Made by a program: the position numbers and the translations under genes
Shown: in pieces, positions 1-8,412 of the stretch
Layout: every line of letters starts with the position of its first letter
Position numbering within the stretch: the stretch's first letter is position 1
Source of the DNA: Arthrobacter zhaoxinii
Lineage (GTDB): Bacteria > Actinomycetota > Actinomycetes > Actinomycetales > Micrococcaceae
Reading direction: 5' to 3'
NCBI RefSeq assembly: GCF_024385505.1
Contig: NZ_JANFLT010000006.1
Location: 310,001-374,000, forward strand
Length of the DNA stretch: 64,000 nucleotides
The notes under the pieces: generated by a model
Told to the model about the DNA's origin: nothing
Databases searched by the model: none
The model's input: the letters and a program-made list of their open reading frames with translations, nothing else

Positions 1-444
1 GACCTCTTTGCCGTGCGTGCAGTGGTCGAGGAGGCCGCCGCGCGCCGGGCTGCCCGGCGCGCCGCCCGGCAGTTCGCTGCGGGAGTGCCGGACGGGACAT
101 GGTGGGAAACACGGCGTGAACTGGCGCAGATTCTCGACGCCGGTGATGCGGCCATTGCCGCAGGGAACCTGGATCTTCTGCCGGACCTGAACGTGCGCTT
201 CCACCTGGCGGTGGCGGCGCTGGCGCAGAGCCGGTCCCTGACGGCGCTGCTGCGCCAGCTCGCGGGCAAGATCGAATGGCTGTACGCCGCGGACGTGGAC
301 CACCGGGGCAAGGAGTCCTGGGGTGAGCACCGGCAGGTGATGGCTGCCATCGATGCCGGAAACGACACGCTGGCGGCGGAACTGATGGAGACCCACGTGC
401 AGCAGTCCCGGGCCGGCTACCTGAGCCGGTTCGGCCCTTCCTGA
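1..444 (+). CDS. GntR-family regulator, C-terminal FCD domain (partial)
   Basis: The frame is open from base 1 with no start codon, so only the C-terminal 147 residues are present. They form the all-helical FCD ligand-binding domain of FadR-type GntR repressors. The conserved positions are visible: the opening LFAVRAVVE helix, then DLNVRFHLAVA, EHRQVMAAI and ETHVQQSR, which carry the Asp and three His that usually bind a metal or carboxylate effector. The DNA-binding N-terminus lies outside the window. It is followed at 88 bases by lactate dehydrogenase on the same strand, so control of that gene by an organic acid is a reasonable but unproven guess. Confidence 0.85.
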   Translation, partial: DLFAVRAVVEEAAARRAARRAARQFAAGVPDGTWWETRRELAQILDAGDAAIAAGNLDLLPDLNVRFHLAVAALAQSRSLTALLRQLAGKIEWLYAADVDHRGKESWGEHRQVMAAIDAGNDTLAAELMETHVQQSRAGYLSRFGPS

Positions 445-531
445 CGGGCGGGGGCATGGACCGTTCCGTTCGGGAAAGGGCGAGCCTATAGTTCTAGAGG
501 GGGTCCCTCCTAGTGTGAGCGAGGCTTCACC

Positions 532-1494
532 ATGGCCAATATCACCACCCGGCCCGTCACCAAACTCGGAATCGTGGGAGCCGGAAGCGTCGGCACCTCG
601 CTGGCTTACGCCGCCATCATCCGGGATACGGCCCGCCGCATCGCGATTTACGACATCGACGCCGTCCGGGCCGAGGCCGAAGGGCTGGACCTGGCGCACG
701 GCACCCAGTTCACCGGCGCCAACACGGTCACCGGCAGCGGCAATGTCGAGGACCTGGCCGGCTCCGATGTCATCGTGATCACCGCGGGTGCCCGGCAGCA
801 GCCGGGCCAGAGCAGGCTGGACCTGGCCGGTACCAACGTGCGCATCCTGGAAAAGCTGATGCCGCAGCTGATTGCACAGGCGCCGGACGCGGTCTACATC
901 CTGGTGACCAACCCTGCCGATGTGCTGGCCGTCGCTGCGCAGAAGATCGGCGGCCTCCCGCGCAACCGGATCTTCTCGTCCGGCACGGTGCTGGACACGT
1001 CCCGCCTGCGGCTGCTGCTGGCCCGCGAAGCGCACGTGCTGATGACCAGCGTGCACGCGACCATCATCGGCGAACACGGCGACTCCGAGTTTCCGGTGTG
1101 GTCCAATGCGAGCATCGGCCCGGTTCCCATCCGGGAGTGGGAGATCAGCGGCCGGCAGGTGTTCACCGACGAGTTCCTCGCCGCTGCCACGAACGACGTC
1201 GTCAATGCGGCCTATCAGGTGATCGAGGGCAAGGGTGCCACGAACTACGCGATCGGACTGGCCGGAGTGCGGATAGTCGAGGCAGTGTTGAATGCCGAAA
1301 ACGCGGTCCTGCCGGTGGCGGCAACACTCGAGGGGGAGTACGGGATCAGCGGCGTCGCGTTGTCCCTTCCCTCCGTCGTGGGCCATAACGGCGTCTACAA
1401 GATGCTGGAGATGCCCCTGGACGACGAGGAAGCAGGGAAACTGACCGCCTCGGCTGAAACCCTGCGCAGCACGCTGGACTCCCTGGGGATCTAG
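532..1494 (+). CDS. ldh: L-lactate dehydrogenase
   Basis: NAD-dependent cytosolic interconversion of pyruvate and L-lactate. The protein has 320 residues, the normal family length. The Rossmann motif GAGSVG is at residues 16-21 and the ribose-binding Asp at 41. The mobile loop GARQQPGQSR (86-95) has Gln at 90, the position that is Gln in lactate and Arg in malate dehydrogenases. LDTSR is at 154-158 and the catalytic His in GEHGDSEFP at 182. The ATG at 532 gives a start just before the nucleotide fold; a GAGCGAGG stretch lies upstream. The gene ends before a strong hairpin shared with convergent putP. Confidence 0.93.
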   Translation: MANITTRPVTKLGIVGAGSVGTSLAYAAIIRDTARRIAIYDIDAVRAEAEGLDLAHGTQFTGANTVTGSGNVEDLAGSDVIVITAGARQQPGQSRLDLAGTNVRILEKLMPQLIAQAPDAVYILVTNPADVLAVAAQKIGGLPRNRIFSSGTVLDTSRLRLLLAREAHVLMTSVHATIIGEHGDSEFPVWSNASIGPVPIREWEISGRQVFTDEFLAAATNDVVNAAYQVIEGKGATNYAIGLAGVRIVEAVLNAENAVLPVAATLEGEYGISGVALSLPSVVGHNGVYKMLEMPLDDEEAGKLTASAETLRSTLDSLGI

Positions 1495-1521
1495 CGGCAC
1501 ATAAAAACACGTCTATACGGC

Positions 1522-1550
1522 GATACCCTCCCGGGGACCGGGAGGGTATC
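1522..1550. terminator. Bidirectional terminator between ldh and putP
   Basis: A perfect 13-bp stem (1522-1534 with 1538-1550) closes on a 3-base loop between two convergent genes. There is no long T run on either side, so efficiency is inferred from stem strength and position. Confidence 0.8.
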
Positions 1551-1577
1551 GGTTCTACACGGGACGTGCCGGAGTCC

Positions 1578-3086
1578 CTAGCTGACCGCGGCAGGCTCCG
1601 GTGCCTGCGCCGGTTCCTTCGCCAACCGGGCGGCGTCGCTGAATTCGGCGTCAACCTCCGCGGAGGGCTTGTGGGTGAACAGGCTCACCACCACGGTCAG
1701 GACCACATTGATGATGAAACCGGGAACAATCTCGTACAGGGTTCCCGAAAGCGCATCCACGCTGCCCCAGATGTAGGCGGTGAGGGCGCCGGCAATCATG
1801 CCCGTCAGTGCCCCGGCGGTGCTCAGGCGGCGCCAGAACAGGGCCAGGAGGATGGTCGGTCCGAACGAAGCGCCGAATCCGGCCCAGGCGAAGCCCACCA
1901 GGTCAAGGATGGTGTCATTGCGGCCCAGCGCAATCAGGATGGAAATCACCGAGACCACCAGGACGCCGAGCCGGCCGAGCATGATCAGGGACCGCGGGGA
2001 AGCCTCCCGGCGAAGCGCAATCCGGTACAGGTCTTCCACCAGCGCCGACGACGTAACGATCAGCTGGGAGGAAATGGTGCTCATGATCGCTGCCAACACG
2101 GCGGCCAGGACAAAACCGGCCACCAGCGGGTGGAAGAAGATCTGCGCCAGGCTCAGGAAGACCGCTTCGGGCTCATCGAGGGTCAGGTTGTTCTGCTGGA
2201 AATATGCCACGCCCACCAGCGCAGTGAGGATGGCACCGACCACGCTGAACAGCATCCAGCCGACGCCGATCCGGCGGCCGGCTTTCGCATCGGCGGGGGA
2301 GCGCAGCGCCATAAAGCGGACAATGATGTGCGGCTGCCCGAAGTAGCCCAACCCCCAGGCGAGTGCGGAAATGATGCCCAGGGCAGTGCCGCCGGCAACC
2401 GGGTCCAGCAGCTCCGGGTTCACCTCGCGGAGGGAATCGGTCATGCCGCCGAAGCCGCCCACCTTGACCAGGCCAACCACGGGAACCAGCACCAGGGCTG
2501 CCACCATCATCAGGCCCTGCACCACGTCGGTGTAGCTGGCCGCGAGGAATCCGCCGAAGAGCGTGTAGGCAATCGTCACGACGGCGACAATCAGCATGCC
2601 GGTCACATAGGAGGAGCCGAAGGAGCTTTCGAAGAAGACACCGCCGGCAACCATGCCGGAGGAGACGTAGAACGTGAAGAAGACCAGGATGATCAGGCCC
2701 GAGACCACCCGCAGCAGCCGCGAACGGTCCCGAAGCCGGTTCTCCAGGAAGCTGGGTACCGTGATGGAGTTGTTCGCGACCATGGTGTAGGCGCGGAGGC
2801 GGGGTGCCACGAACTTCCAGTTCAGCCAGGCCCCGACGGTCAGGCCTACGGCAATCCAGCCTTCCACCAGTCCCGAGACGTAGATGGCGCCCGGCAGGCC
2901 CATCAGCAGCCACCCGGACATGTCCGATGCCCCGGCGCTCAGGGCGGCGACGCCGGGTTTCAGGTCCCGTCCCGCCAGCATGTAGTCATCCAGGCTGTTG
3001 GTTTTGCGGTAGGCCCACCAGCCGATCGCCAGCATGGCCAGCATATAGATCGTCATGGCGATCACTTTGTACGTCTGATCTGTCAT
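1578..3086 (-). CDS. putP: Sodium/proline symporter
   Basis: Membrane carrier of the solute:sodium symporter family that imports proline with Na+. The 502-residue length matches PutP. The N-terminus TYKVIAMTIYMLAMLAIGWW is the first membrane helix, and SLDDYMLAGRDLKPGVAALSAGASDMSGWL is split across the family signature (start residues near 31). The IMSTISSQLIVTSSAL segment corresponds to the helix holding the Na+-binding Ser/Thr residues of E. coli PutP. About 13 hydrophobic segments are present, and the C-terminal tail is Ala/Pro rich. The ATG at 3086 is used. No putA is adjacent, so the role in proline catabolism is not shown by context. Confidence 0.9.
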   Translation of the reverse strand: MTDQTYKVIAMTIYMLAMLAIGWWAYRKTNSLDDYMLAGRDLKPGVAALSAGASDMSGWLLMGLPGAIYVSGLVEGWIAVGLTVGAWLNWKFVAPRLRAYTMVANNSITVPSFLENRLRDRSRLLRVVSGLIILVFFTFYVSSGMVAGGVFFESSFGSSYVTGMLIVAVVTIAYTLFGGFLAASYTDVVQGLMMVAALVLVPVVGLVKVGGFGGMTDSLREVNPELLDPVAGGTALGIISALAWGLGYFGQPHIIVRFMALRSPADAKAGRRIGVGWMLFSVVGAILTALVGVAYFQQNNLTLDEPEAVFLSLAQIFFHPLVAGFVLAAVLAAIMSTISSQLIVTSSALVEDLYRIALRREASPRSLIMLGRLGVLVVSVISILIALGRNDTILDLVGFAWAGFGASFGPTILLALFWRRLSTAGALTGMIAGALTAYIWGSVDALSGTLYEIVPGFIINVVLTVVVSLFTHKPSAEVDAEFSDAARLAKEPAQAPEPAAVS

Positions 3087-3145
3087 TGCTTAGTTGCCGT
3101 TCACTAGGTGCGTGTGAGTTGTACGGCGTCCAAGTATGTCAGGAA

Positions 3146-3874
3146 TCACATCGATGTAAGTTCGCGCAGCCGCCGGGCGTTCCGGACCGCATGCCCCTCA
3201 AGATCGTTGTTGAAGTAGGCGTACACGTCTTTGCCCGCGGAGTTCCACCCGCGGATCCGGGCCGCCCACCACTGCAGGTCTTCCTCGGTGTAGGAATCGA
3301 CGTAGAGCTGCTCCGGGTTCGGTCCGTGCAGGCGGACGTACACAAACGGGGCGGTGGCGCGCAGCATGCAGGGCAGGTGCGCCCCGCTCATGACGGTGTA
3401 GGCGGCGCTGTGGCGTTCCAGCAGCCGGAAGACTTCTTCGTGATTCCAGCTGTCGTGGCGGAACTCCACCGCCACCCTGATGGTGTCGGGAAGTTTCGCC
3501 AGGAGGTAATCCAGGCGGTCGTCGTCGCGCTCCATGTCCGGGGAGAGCTGAAGCAGGAACACTCCGCTGCGGTCTCCCAATGCGGTGAAACAGCGCCCGA
3601 TCCGGCCGATCCACTCATCCGGATCCCGCAGCTTCCGCCCGTGGGTGAGTCCCCGGGGAGCCTTGACCGAAAAGACGTACCCTTCCGGCAGCCGGTCCCG
3701 GTAGGCGGCAAACGCCTCCTCGCGGGGCCAGCGGTAAAAGCTGCCGTTGAACTCCACGGTGTCGAATTCACTCGCATACTTTTCCAGCCATACCCGGGCC
3801 GGCACGCCCTTGGGGTACAGCACATTGCGCCAGTGGTTGTAGGCCCAGCCCGATGTTCCGATATGGATGCTCAC
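3146..3874 (-). CDS. DUF72 (YecE-like) family protein
   Basis: About 242 residues with the DUF72 TIM-barrel hallmarks: SIHIGTSGWAYNHW at the start, TVEFNGSFYRWP, FSVKAPRGLTHGRKL, FLLQLSP, VAVEFRHDSW and VYAYFNNDLEGHAVRNARRL at the end. The biochemical function of the family is not established. The frame stays open far upstream (to 4261), but homology begins exactly at a GTG (3874), and the upstream part overlaps the divergent SRPBCC gene region, so I place the start there. A TTG three codons earlier is an alternative. It lies 59 bases downstream of putP on the same strand. Confidence 0.85.
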   Translation of the reverse strand: MSIHIGTSGWAYNHWRNVLYPKGVPARVWLEKYASEFDTVEFNGSFYRWPREEAFAAYRDRLPEGYVFSVKAPRGLTHGRKLRDPDEWIGRIGRCFTALGDRSGVFLLQLSPDMERDDDRLDYLLAKLPDTIRVAVEFRHDSWNHEEVFRLLERHSAAYTVMSGAHLPCMLRATAPFVYVRLHGPNPEQLYVDSYTEEDLQWWAARIRGWNSAGKDVYAYFNNDLEGHAVRNARRLRELTSM

Positions 3875-3988
3875 ACCATCCAAACTAGCCGTTGGCCGTG
3901 CGGCGTTGCGGGATTGTGCGTGCCGTCCCTCCGGTTCCACACTGGAGGGGGATCCCGCCGTGCCACCCCCTGCAGGCAGGAGCGTCGA

Positions 3989-4501
3989 ATGCGTGATCAA
4001 TTTCCCGACGGCGTGCTGCCGGATGAGGATTTCCTGCACATGGTGCGGGATCTGCCGTCCGGTCCAACCGCCATCTACGAGGCCTGGATGGATCTGGCCC
4101 GGATTACCTCCTGGTGGGGCGCGGCGGGTTTTATTGTCCCGCCGGACCGCATCTCCGCCCATCAGCACGTCGGAGGGGACTACCAGGCGTGCATGGTCAA
4201 TACCGCCACCGGCGACGAACTCTGGTGGGGCGGCGAATACCTGGTCCTCGATCCGCCGCACCGATTGGAAGTGACGCAGCAGTGGCAGCAGTCGGACGGT
4301 GCTCCTGCGGGCCCGAAGCGGGTGATCAGAATCGAGCTACACCCCATGGACGCCGGGGAAGGGGCCCCCGTCACCCGCATGACGTTCCGGGAGGGGCCCT
4401 TCGCTGCAGCAGACGGGGAAATAGAAGGATACGAAAGCGGGTGGAACGAGTCCTTCAACCGGCTGGCCGGGTATCTGGCCAGACAACGCGGACCGGAGTG
4501 A
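3989..4501 (+). CDS. SRPBCC / AHSA1-like domain protein
   Basis: A 170-residue protein of the START/Bet v1-like superfamily (activator of Hsp90 ATPase homologue group). It has YEAWMDLARITSWWG near the N-terminus, a central FIVPPDRI / GGDYQACMVN segment, GGEYLVLDPPHRLEVTQQW, TRMTFREGPF and a C-terminal GWNESFNRLAGYL helix, which together fit the helix-grip fold. Such proteins bind hydrophobic ligands; no partner is evident here. The start is the ATG at 3989 with AGGAG at 3978-3982. A much longer open frame upstream overlaps the DUF72 gene and has no homology-like sequence. Confidence 0.8.
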   Translation: MRDQFPDGVLPDEDFLHMVRDLPSGPTAIYEAWMDLARITSWWGAAGFIVPPDRISAHQHVGGDYQACMVNTATGDELWWGGEYLVLDPPHRLEVTQQWQQSDGAPAGPKRVIRIELHPMDAGEGAPVTRMTFREGPFAAADGEIEGYESGWNESFNRLAGYLARQRGPE

Positions 4502-4616
4502 CCCAACCGTCGGCCCAGGCGTGCCCCGGATGAAATAACCCGGGCCGTGCCGCGGTTGCTACTAGCGTGCCCGGGCAAAAAGGTCCGGAGCGCAAGCAAC
4601 TGAAAGGCACGCTTCA

Positions 4617-5606
4617 ATGACTGTTCCGCTCTCCATTCTCGATCTCGCCATCATCGATGAGGGCGAGACCGCACGTGATTCCTTTGCTTCTTCACTGGCG
4701 CTGGCACAGGAAGCGGAAAAGCTCGGCTATACCCGCATCTGGTACGCCGAACACCACAACATGCCCACCATCGCTTCCTCCGCAACCAGTGTGCTGATCG
4801 GCTACATTGCGGCGCACACCCAGAGCATCCGGCTCGGCGCCGGCGGAGTCATGCTGCCCAACCACGCTCCGCTGACCATTGCGGAGCAGTTCGGCACCCT
4901 TGAGACGCTGTTCCCGGGCCGCATCGACCTTGGCCTCGGCCGGGCGCCCGGCACGGACCAGAAGACGCTGCACGCGCTGCGCCGGGACCACATGTCCTCG
5001 GACAGCTTCCCCCAGGACGTCCAGGAGCTGCAGGGCTACCTGAGTGGCAATACCCTGATTCCGGGCATCAACGCGACGCCGGGTGCAGGCACCAACGTGC
5101 CGCTGTACATCCTCGGTTCCTCCCTCTTCGGCGCCAAGCTGGCCGCCGCCCTGGGCCTGCCGTACTCCTTTGCCTCGCACTTTGCCCCGCAGGCACTGCA
5201 GGACGCCGTCACCATCTACCGCCGCGACTTCAAGCCCTCGGCCCAGCTGGCCGAGCCGTACGTGATTGCCGGCGTGAACGTGATCGCCGCCGAGACCACC
5301 GAAGAAGCGCAGCAGATGTTTGCCGATTCGCAGCGCCGCCGCGTCACCCAGCTCTTCGGCCGGGACCGCACCTTCACCGACGAAGAAGCGGATGCCATCC
5401 TTCAGTCGCCGGGCGGACAGCAGGTCAAGCAGATGGGCCGCTACTCGGCCGTCGGCAACCCCGGGGAAGTTCGGGACTACCTCGACTGGTTCACCGGACA
5501 CGCGCAGGCGGACGAACTGATCGTCGCCACCCAGACCGCCACGCTGGAATCGCGGCTCCGCTCGTTCCAGCTGCTCGCGGATACTGCGCTGCCCGCAGGC
5601 GTCTGA
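4617..5606 (+). CDS. LLM-class flavin-dependent oxidoreductase
   Basis: A 329-residue luciferase-like monooxygenase of the MsnO8 type. The sequence begins with [14 protein letters not shown], then [51 protein letters not shown] and [16 protein letters not shown], which are characteristic of this (alpha/beta)8 flavin-binding family. [21 protein letters not shown] follows in the middle. The substrate cannot be told from sequence. A GAAAGG ribosome site precedes the ATG by about 8 bases. It stands alone as a single transcription unit. Confidence 0.88.
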   Translation: MTVPLSILDLAIIDEGETARDSFASSLALAQEAEKLGYTRIWYAEHHNMPTIASSATSVLIGYIAAHTQSIRLGAGGVMLPNHAPLTIAEQFGTLETLFPGRIDLGLGRAPGTDQKTLHALRRDHMSSDSFPQDVQELQGYLSGNTLIPGINATPGAGTNVPLYILGSSLFGAKLAAALGLPYSFASHFAPQALQDAVTIYRRDFKPSAQLAEPYVIAGVNVIAAETTEEAQQMFADSQRRRVTQLFGRDRTFTDEEADAILQSPGGQQVKQMGRYSAVGNPGEVRDYLDWFTGHAQADELIVATQTATLESRLRSFQLLADTALPAGV

Positions 5607-5648
5607 TCCCGTCCGCGGGGACTGTTAACGCTGTGCTAGATATGAAGG

Positions 5649-6119
5649 ATGAGCTCTAACTCCTACGTCATCTCCTGCTCCGTCGCTATGCGCTGGGGGG
5701 ACATGGACGCTTACGGTCATGTCAACAATGTTGAGATTGTCCGCATCCTTGAGGAAGCACGCGTGCATGCCTTCGGCCCTCCCGGCGGAACGGGAGGGCC
5801 GGGACAGCAGCCTGCCGTCCCGCTGTTTACTGATGTTCCGCCCGGCACCCAGTCCCTCGTCGTCGAGCACCGCGTCCGGTACGTCGCCGAGCTGACGTAC
5901 CGGAACATCCCTGCCGACGTCGACGTCTGGATCAGCGCGGTCAAGGGCGCCAGCCTCACCCTGGCCTACGTCATTCATGACCCGGTGACCGGTAAGGCCT
6001 GCGTGCGGGCCGAGACAACCCTTGCCTTCGTTGACGGCGCTACGGGTGTCCTGCAGCGCCTGACGACGGCCCAGCGGGACATGGCGGCAGCGCACACCGG
6101 GCCTCCGCTCTTCGGCTGA
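5649..6119 (+). CDS. Acyl-CoA thioesterase, 4HBT hotdog fold
   Basis: A 156-residue hotdog-fold protein. The segment MRWGDMDAYGHVNNVEIVRILEEAR (starting near residue 14) contains the 4-hydroxybenzoyl-CoA thioesterase motif, with the Asp preceding GHVNN as the catalytic residue. It probably hydrolyses acyl-CoA in the cytosol; the substrate is unknown. The ATG at 5649 has no properly spaced Shine-Dalgarno. A TAGATAT sequence at 5637-5643 ends five bases before it, so the message may be leaderless. Confidence 0.85.
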   Translation: MSSNSYVISCSVAMRWGDMDAYGHVNNVEIVRILEEARVHAFGPPGGTGGPGQQPAVPLFTDVPPGTQSLVVEHRVRYVAELTYRNIPADVDVWISAVKGASLTLAYVIHDPVTGKACVRAETTLAFVDGATGVLQRLTTAQRDMAAAHTGPPLFG

Positions 6120-6234
6120 CGGCAAGGCCGGTGGGCCCGGTGCCGGCCCGCGCCCCCTGTAACCGGCCGACGGCGGCCACTAGCATCTTCGGTAGCTACC
6201 GGAAGGTCCGTACCGGAAACCTAGGAGATGCACC

Positions 6235-6780
6235 GTGTGGCACAACCTCGGCATCACCCCGTCCGAAGCACTCTGGGTCGTCTTGAGCGCCCTGGGCATA
6301 TATGCCGCCTTCTCCCTGCTGGTCCGCGGCTTCGGGCAACGTGCCCTGGCCAGCTGGTCCACCTTGGACCGGGCGATCGTGATTGCCCTGGGGTCCGTCC
6401 TGGGCCGTGTTGTCCTCGGCTACACGCCCACGCTAGCGGCCGGCGTTATCGCGCTGGCCACCATGTTCGGAATGCTGCGGGTTGAAGGCTACCTGCGCAG
6501 AAGCGGGTACGGGGCCTACCTCACCAGCCAGCCGATCCTCCTGATGGCAGGAGAAGAGGTTGTCCAGGAGGGGCTCCGGAAGGCCCACATCCTCGAGGAG
6601 GAGCTGTACTTCCAGCTGCGGCAGTCCGGCATCCGGAATCTGTCCGAAGTGGCCGTGGCGGTCCTGGAACCCACGGGAGAGGTCAGCATCCTGCGCCGGG
6701 GCCAGCTGATTGATCCCCTGCTGCTGAGCAGGGTGCCCAACCAGTCCCGCATTCCGCGGGAACTGCTGCAGCCGGAGTAG
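6235..6780 (+). CDS. DUF421 (YetF-like) membrane protein
   Basis: A 181-residue protein with three N-terminal membrane helices (about residues 10-28, 42-62 and 65-82) followed by a soluble domain with QPILLMAGEEVVQEGLRKAHILEEELYFQLRQSGI and VLEPTGEVSILRR, split here only for description; this is the DUF421 arrangement. YetF relatives act in the spore or vegetative membrane of Bacillus, but no molecular function is settled. The start is the GTG at 6235, with AGGAG at 6223-6227. An ATG at 6228 is in another frame and gives an implausible protein. Confidence 0.82.
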   Translation: MWHNLGITPSEALWVVLSALGIYAAFSLLVRGFGQRALASWSTLDRAIVIALGSVLGRVVLGYTPTLAAGVIALATMFGMLRVEGYLRRSGYGAYLTSQPILLMAGEEVVQEGLRKAHILEEELYFQLRQSGIRNLSEVAVAVLEPTGEVSILRRGQLIDPLLLSRVPNQSRIPRELLQPE

Positions 6781-6781
6781 G

Positions 6782-6816
6782 GGCGGCCCGCCGGGCCGTG
6801 TCGCGGACGGGCCGCC
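6782..6816 (+). terminator. Hairpin after the DUF421 gene
   Basis: A 9-bp perfect stem (6782-6790 with 6808-6816) starts one base after the stop codon. There is no T run, so it is a possible terminator only. Confidence 0.45.
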
Positions 6817-6897
6817 TGGGCAGGTCTCCACCGCTCTCCGGGTACGCTTCTGCGTACCTGCCCTGAGACGGGCGCCACATCTGAGCAAAGGACAACG

Positions 6898-7665
6898 ATG
6901 CCCCTTTCACTCGACAAGGTTGCCGAGAAGGCCCCTTCCCTCCTGAGCCTCGCGAAGAACGCCTCAGCTGCCGTGGATATGTCCGGGCTGAACGGCCAGA
7001 CTGCCAAGGTTGCGCTTGTCCTGGACTTTTCCGGGTCCATGCACTCCCAGTATCGGTCCGGTGCCATGCAGCGGCTGGCGGAGAAGGTCCTGGCCCTGGC
7101 CACGCAGTTCGACGACGACGGCGCCATCGACTTTTTCGTCTTCGACAGCGGCGCAGCGCACCTGGGTGAAATCAGCCTCGATGATTTCAGCGACGGCGTC
7201 TCCCGCCTGATCGGTAAGCGGCGGATGGGTACCACTAACTACGCTGCGGCCTTCCTTGCCGTCCGTGACCACTTTGGGTTTCCGCCGGCACTGAAGACGT
7301 CGACGCGGAAGGGACTGTTCGGCGGACCGAAGAAGGTGGAGCCGGCAGCGGGCACGGTGCCCGCCGACCAGCCCGTCTACGCCCTCTTTCTGACGGACGG
7401 CGCTCCTGACAGCAAGCCGGCGGCCGTCAAGGCGCTGACCGAGGTCAGCACTACGCCGATCTTCTGGAAGTTCCTGTCCATCGGCCGCGAGGAGATGGAC
7501 TTCCTGCAGAAGCTTGACGATCTTGAGGAACGCTTCATGGACAACGCGGACTACAAGGCCGTGGGTGACACTGACCAGCTGTCCGACACCGCCCTGTTCG
7601 AGGCCATGCTGGACGAGTATCCGGCCTGGATTGCCGAGGCCCGTACCAAGGGCCTGATCCGGTAA
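6898..7665 (+). CDS. von Willebrand factor A (VWA) domain protein, TerY-like
   Basis: A 255-residue protein whose body is a VWA domain. The metal-ion adhesion site is complete: LDFSGSMHSQY near residue 43, the Thr in RMGTTNYAAAF, and the Asp in ALFLTDGAPDS. The region resembles the VWA partner proteins found with TerD-type tellurite/stress genes, but no ter genes are nearby. GPKKVEPAAGTVPAD is a low-complexity insert. It is probably a cytosolic protein-interaction module. AGCAAAGGAC upstream of the ATG serves as ribosome site. Confidence 0.8.
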   Translation: MPLSLDKVAEKAPSLLSLAKNASAAVDMSGLNGQTAKVALVLDFSGSMHSQYRSGAMQRLAEKVLALATQFDDDGAIDFFVFDSGAAHLGEISLDDFSDGVSRLIGKRRMGTTNYAAAFLAVRDHFGFPPALKTSTRKGLFGGPKKVEPAAGTVPADQPVYALFLTDGAPDSKPAAVKALTEVSTTPIFWKFLSIGREEMDFLQKLDDLEERFMDNADYKAVGDTDQLSDTALFEAMLDEYPAWIAEARTKGLIR

Positions 7666-7710
7666 ACCGGGGCCCGGGGGAGTGGATTAGGCGTCCGGGC
7701 AAACCTCGTG

Positions 7711-7866
7711 TAGGCTGAAACGCAGTTGTTGTGTTGCGCATTTTGTATTTCAAGTGGCGAAACCCAATTGGTCTAGCTGCTTTTTCTGTAGAAGCGGTAA
7801 AGGAACACCGCGACTGAAACCGCCCGAAAGTCGGGATGTGTTTCGAATGCAGAAGGAATTAAAAAA
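7711..7866 (+). promoter_or_regulatory. Structured 5' leader of the first cold-shock gene
   Basis: About 145 transcribed bases precede the ATG, matching block for block the leader of the second cold-shock gene at 10278-10434. Shared parts are GTGTTG-GCA, TTCAAG-GGCGAAACCCA, GCTTTTTCTGTA, a small CCCGA/TCGGG hairpin (7823-7835) and an AAGGA ribosome site (7853-7857) nine bases from the start. A stem of 7753-7758 with 7776-7781 is followed at once by TTTTT, the shape of an intrinsic attenuator. The putative -10 (TAGGCT, 7711-7716) is weak and is placed by alignment with the second gene. Confidence 0.65.
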
Positions 7867-8070
7867 ATGGCTACAGGTACCGTGAAATGGTTCAACTCCG
7901 AAAAGGGCTTCGGCTTCATTGAGCCCGACGACGGCAGCGCCGACGTCTTCGCTCACTACTCCGCGATCAACTCCAACGGCTACAAGTCGCTGGACGAGAA
8001 CCAGAAGGTTAGCTTCGACACCGAGCAGGGCCCCAAGGGCCCGCAGGCCTCGAACATCCAGGCCCTCTAA
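7867..8070 (+). CDS. cspA: Cold-shock protein, first copy
   Basis: A 67-residue single cold-shock domain that binds single-stranded nucleic acid. RNP1 is KGFGFIEP and RNP2 is VFAHYSA; the opening [14 protein letters not shown] is typical of actinobacterial CspA. It differs from the copy at 10435 in only 7 of 67 residues. The gene has its own leader and terminator and therefore is monocistronic. The near-identical leader implies the same post-transcriptional control for both copies. Confidence 0.95.
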   Translation: MATGTVKWFNSEKGFGFIEPDDGSADVFAHYSAINSNGYKSLDENQKVSFDTEQGPKGPQASNIQAL

Positions 8071-8114
8071 TTCATTAGAGACCTTGTAACGGCCATTTAG
8101 TGCCGATACTACAT

Positions 8115-8148
8115 AGAGCAGGACGGGATCTCCCGTCCTGCTCTTGTG
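8115..8148 (+). terminator. Intrinsic terminator of the first cold-shock gene
   Basis: A perfect 14-bp stem (8115-8128 with 8131-8144) has a minimal loop and is followed by a T-rich stretch. The AGCAGGACGGGA core is repeated in the terminator of the second cold-shock gene. Confidence 0.88.
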
Positions 8149-8245
8149 TTTAACCGGCAGGATGCAGCGCGCACCCGGTACTTCGTCTTCGTGACCGTGC
8201 GTGCCGGCCCCGGTTCGCCCGAGGTCCGGTTCGCTGTTACCGCAT

Positions 8246-8320
8246 AGGCGCCCGGGGTTCGAGCCCCCTCCCGTGCAGGCGCCCGGGGGTTCGAGTCCCC
8301 TTCCCGTGCAGGCGCCCGGG
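8246..8320. repeat. Tandem tRNA T-arm-like repeats
   Basis: Two full units (8246-8276, 31 bases; 8277-8309, 33 bases) and a truncated third (8310-8320) all begin GGCGCCCGGG. Each full unit continues with a sequence that folds like a tRNA T-arm: GGGG/CCCC stem around TTCGAGC or TTCGAGT, then CTTCCCGTGCA. No D-arm, anticodon arm or matching acceptor strand can be found upstream, so this is not a complete tRNA. The whole 342-base gap from 8071 to 8412 otherwise holds only the csp terminator; I see no gene in it. Confidence 0.6.
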
Positions 8321-8412
8321 TTAGGCGGCTTTAATATTCCTGCGAGCTCTGCGAGCGAGGAATTTCGTTGCCGCCGTTCCGGGCGCCGGAACGGGACCGG
8401 GGTAAGCGCGCC

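Noticed and set aside
1566-3107. 513-codon open frame antisense to putP
   Set aside because: It mirrors the membrane-protein gene and is rich in His, Gln, Asp and Gly, typical of antisense frames in high-GC DNA. putP has clear family motifs.
3875-4261. N-terminal extension of the DUF72 protein
   Set aside because: The extra residues are antisense to the SRPBCC gene and unlike the family; homology begins at the GTG of 3874.
8246-8320. Functional tRNA gene
   Set aside because: No D-arm, anticodon arm or complementary acceptor strand precedes the T-arm-like sequences.
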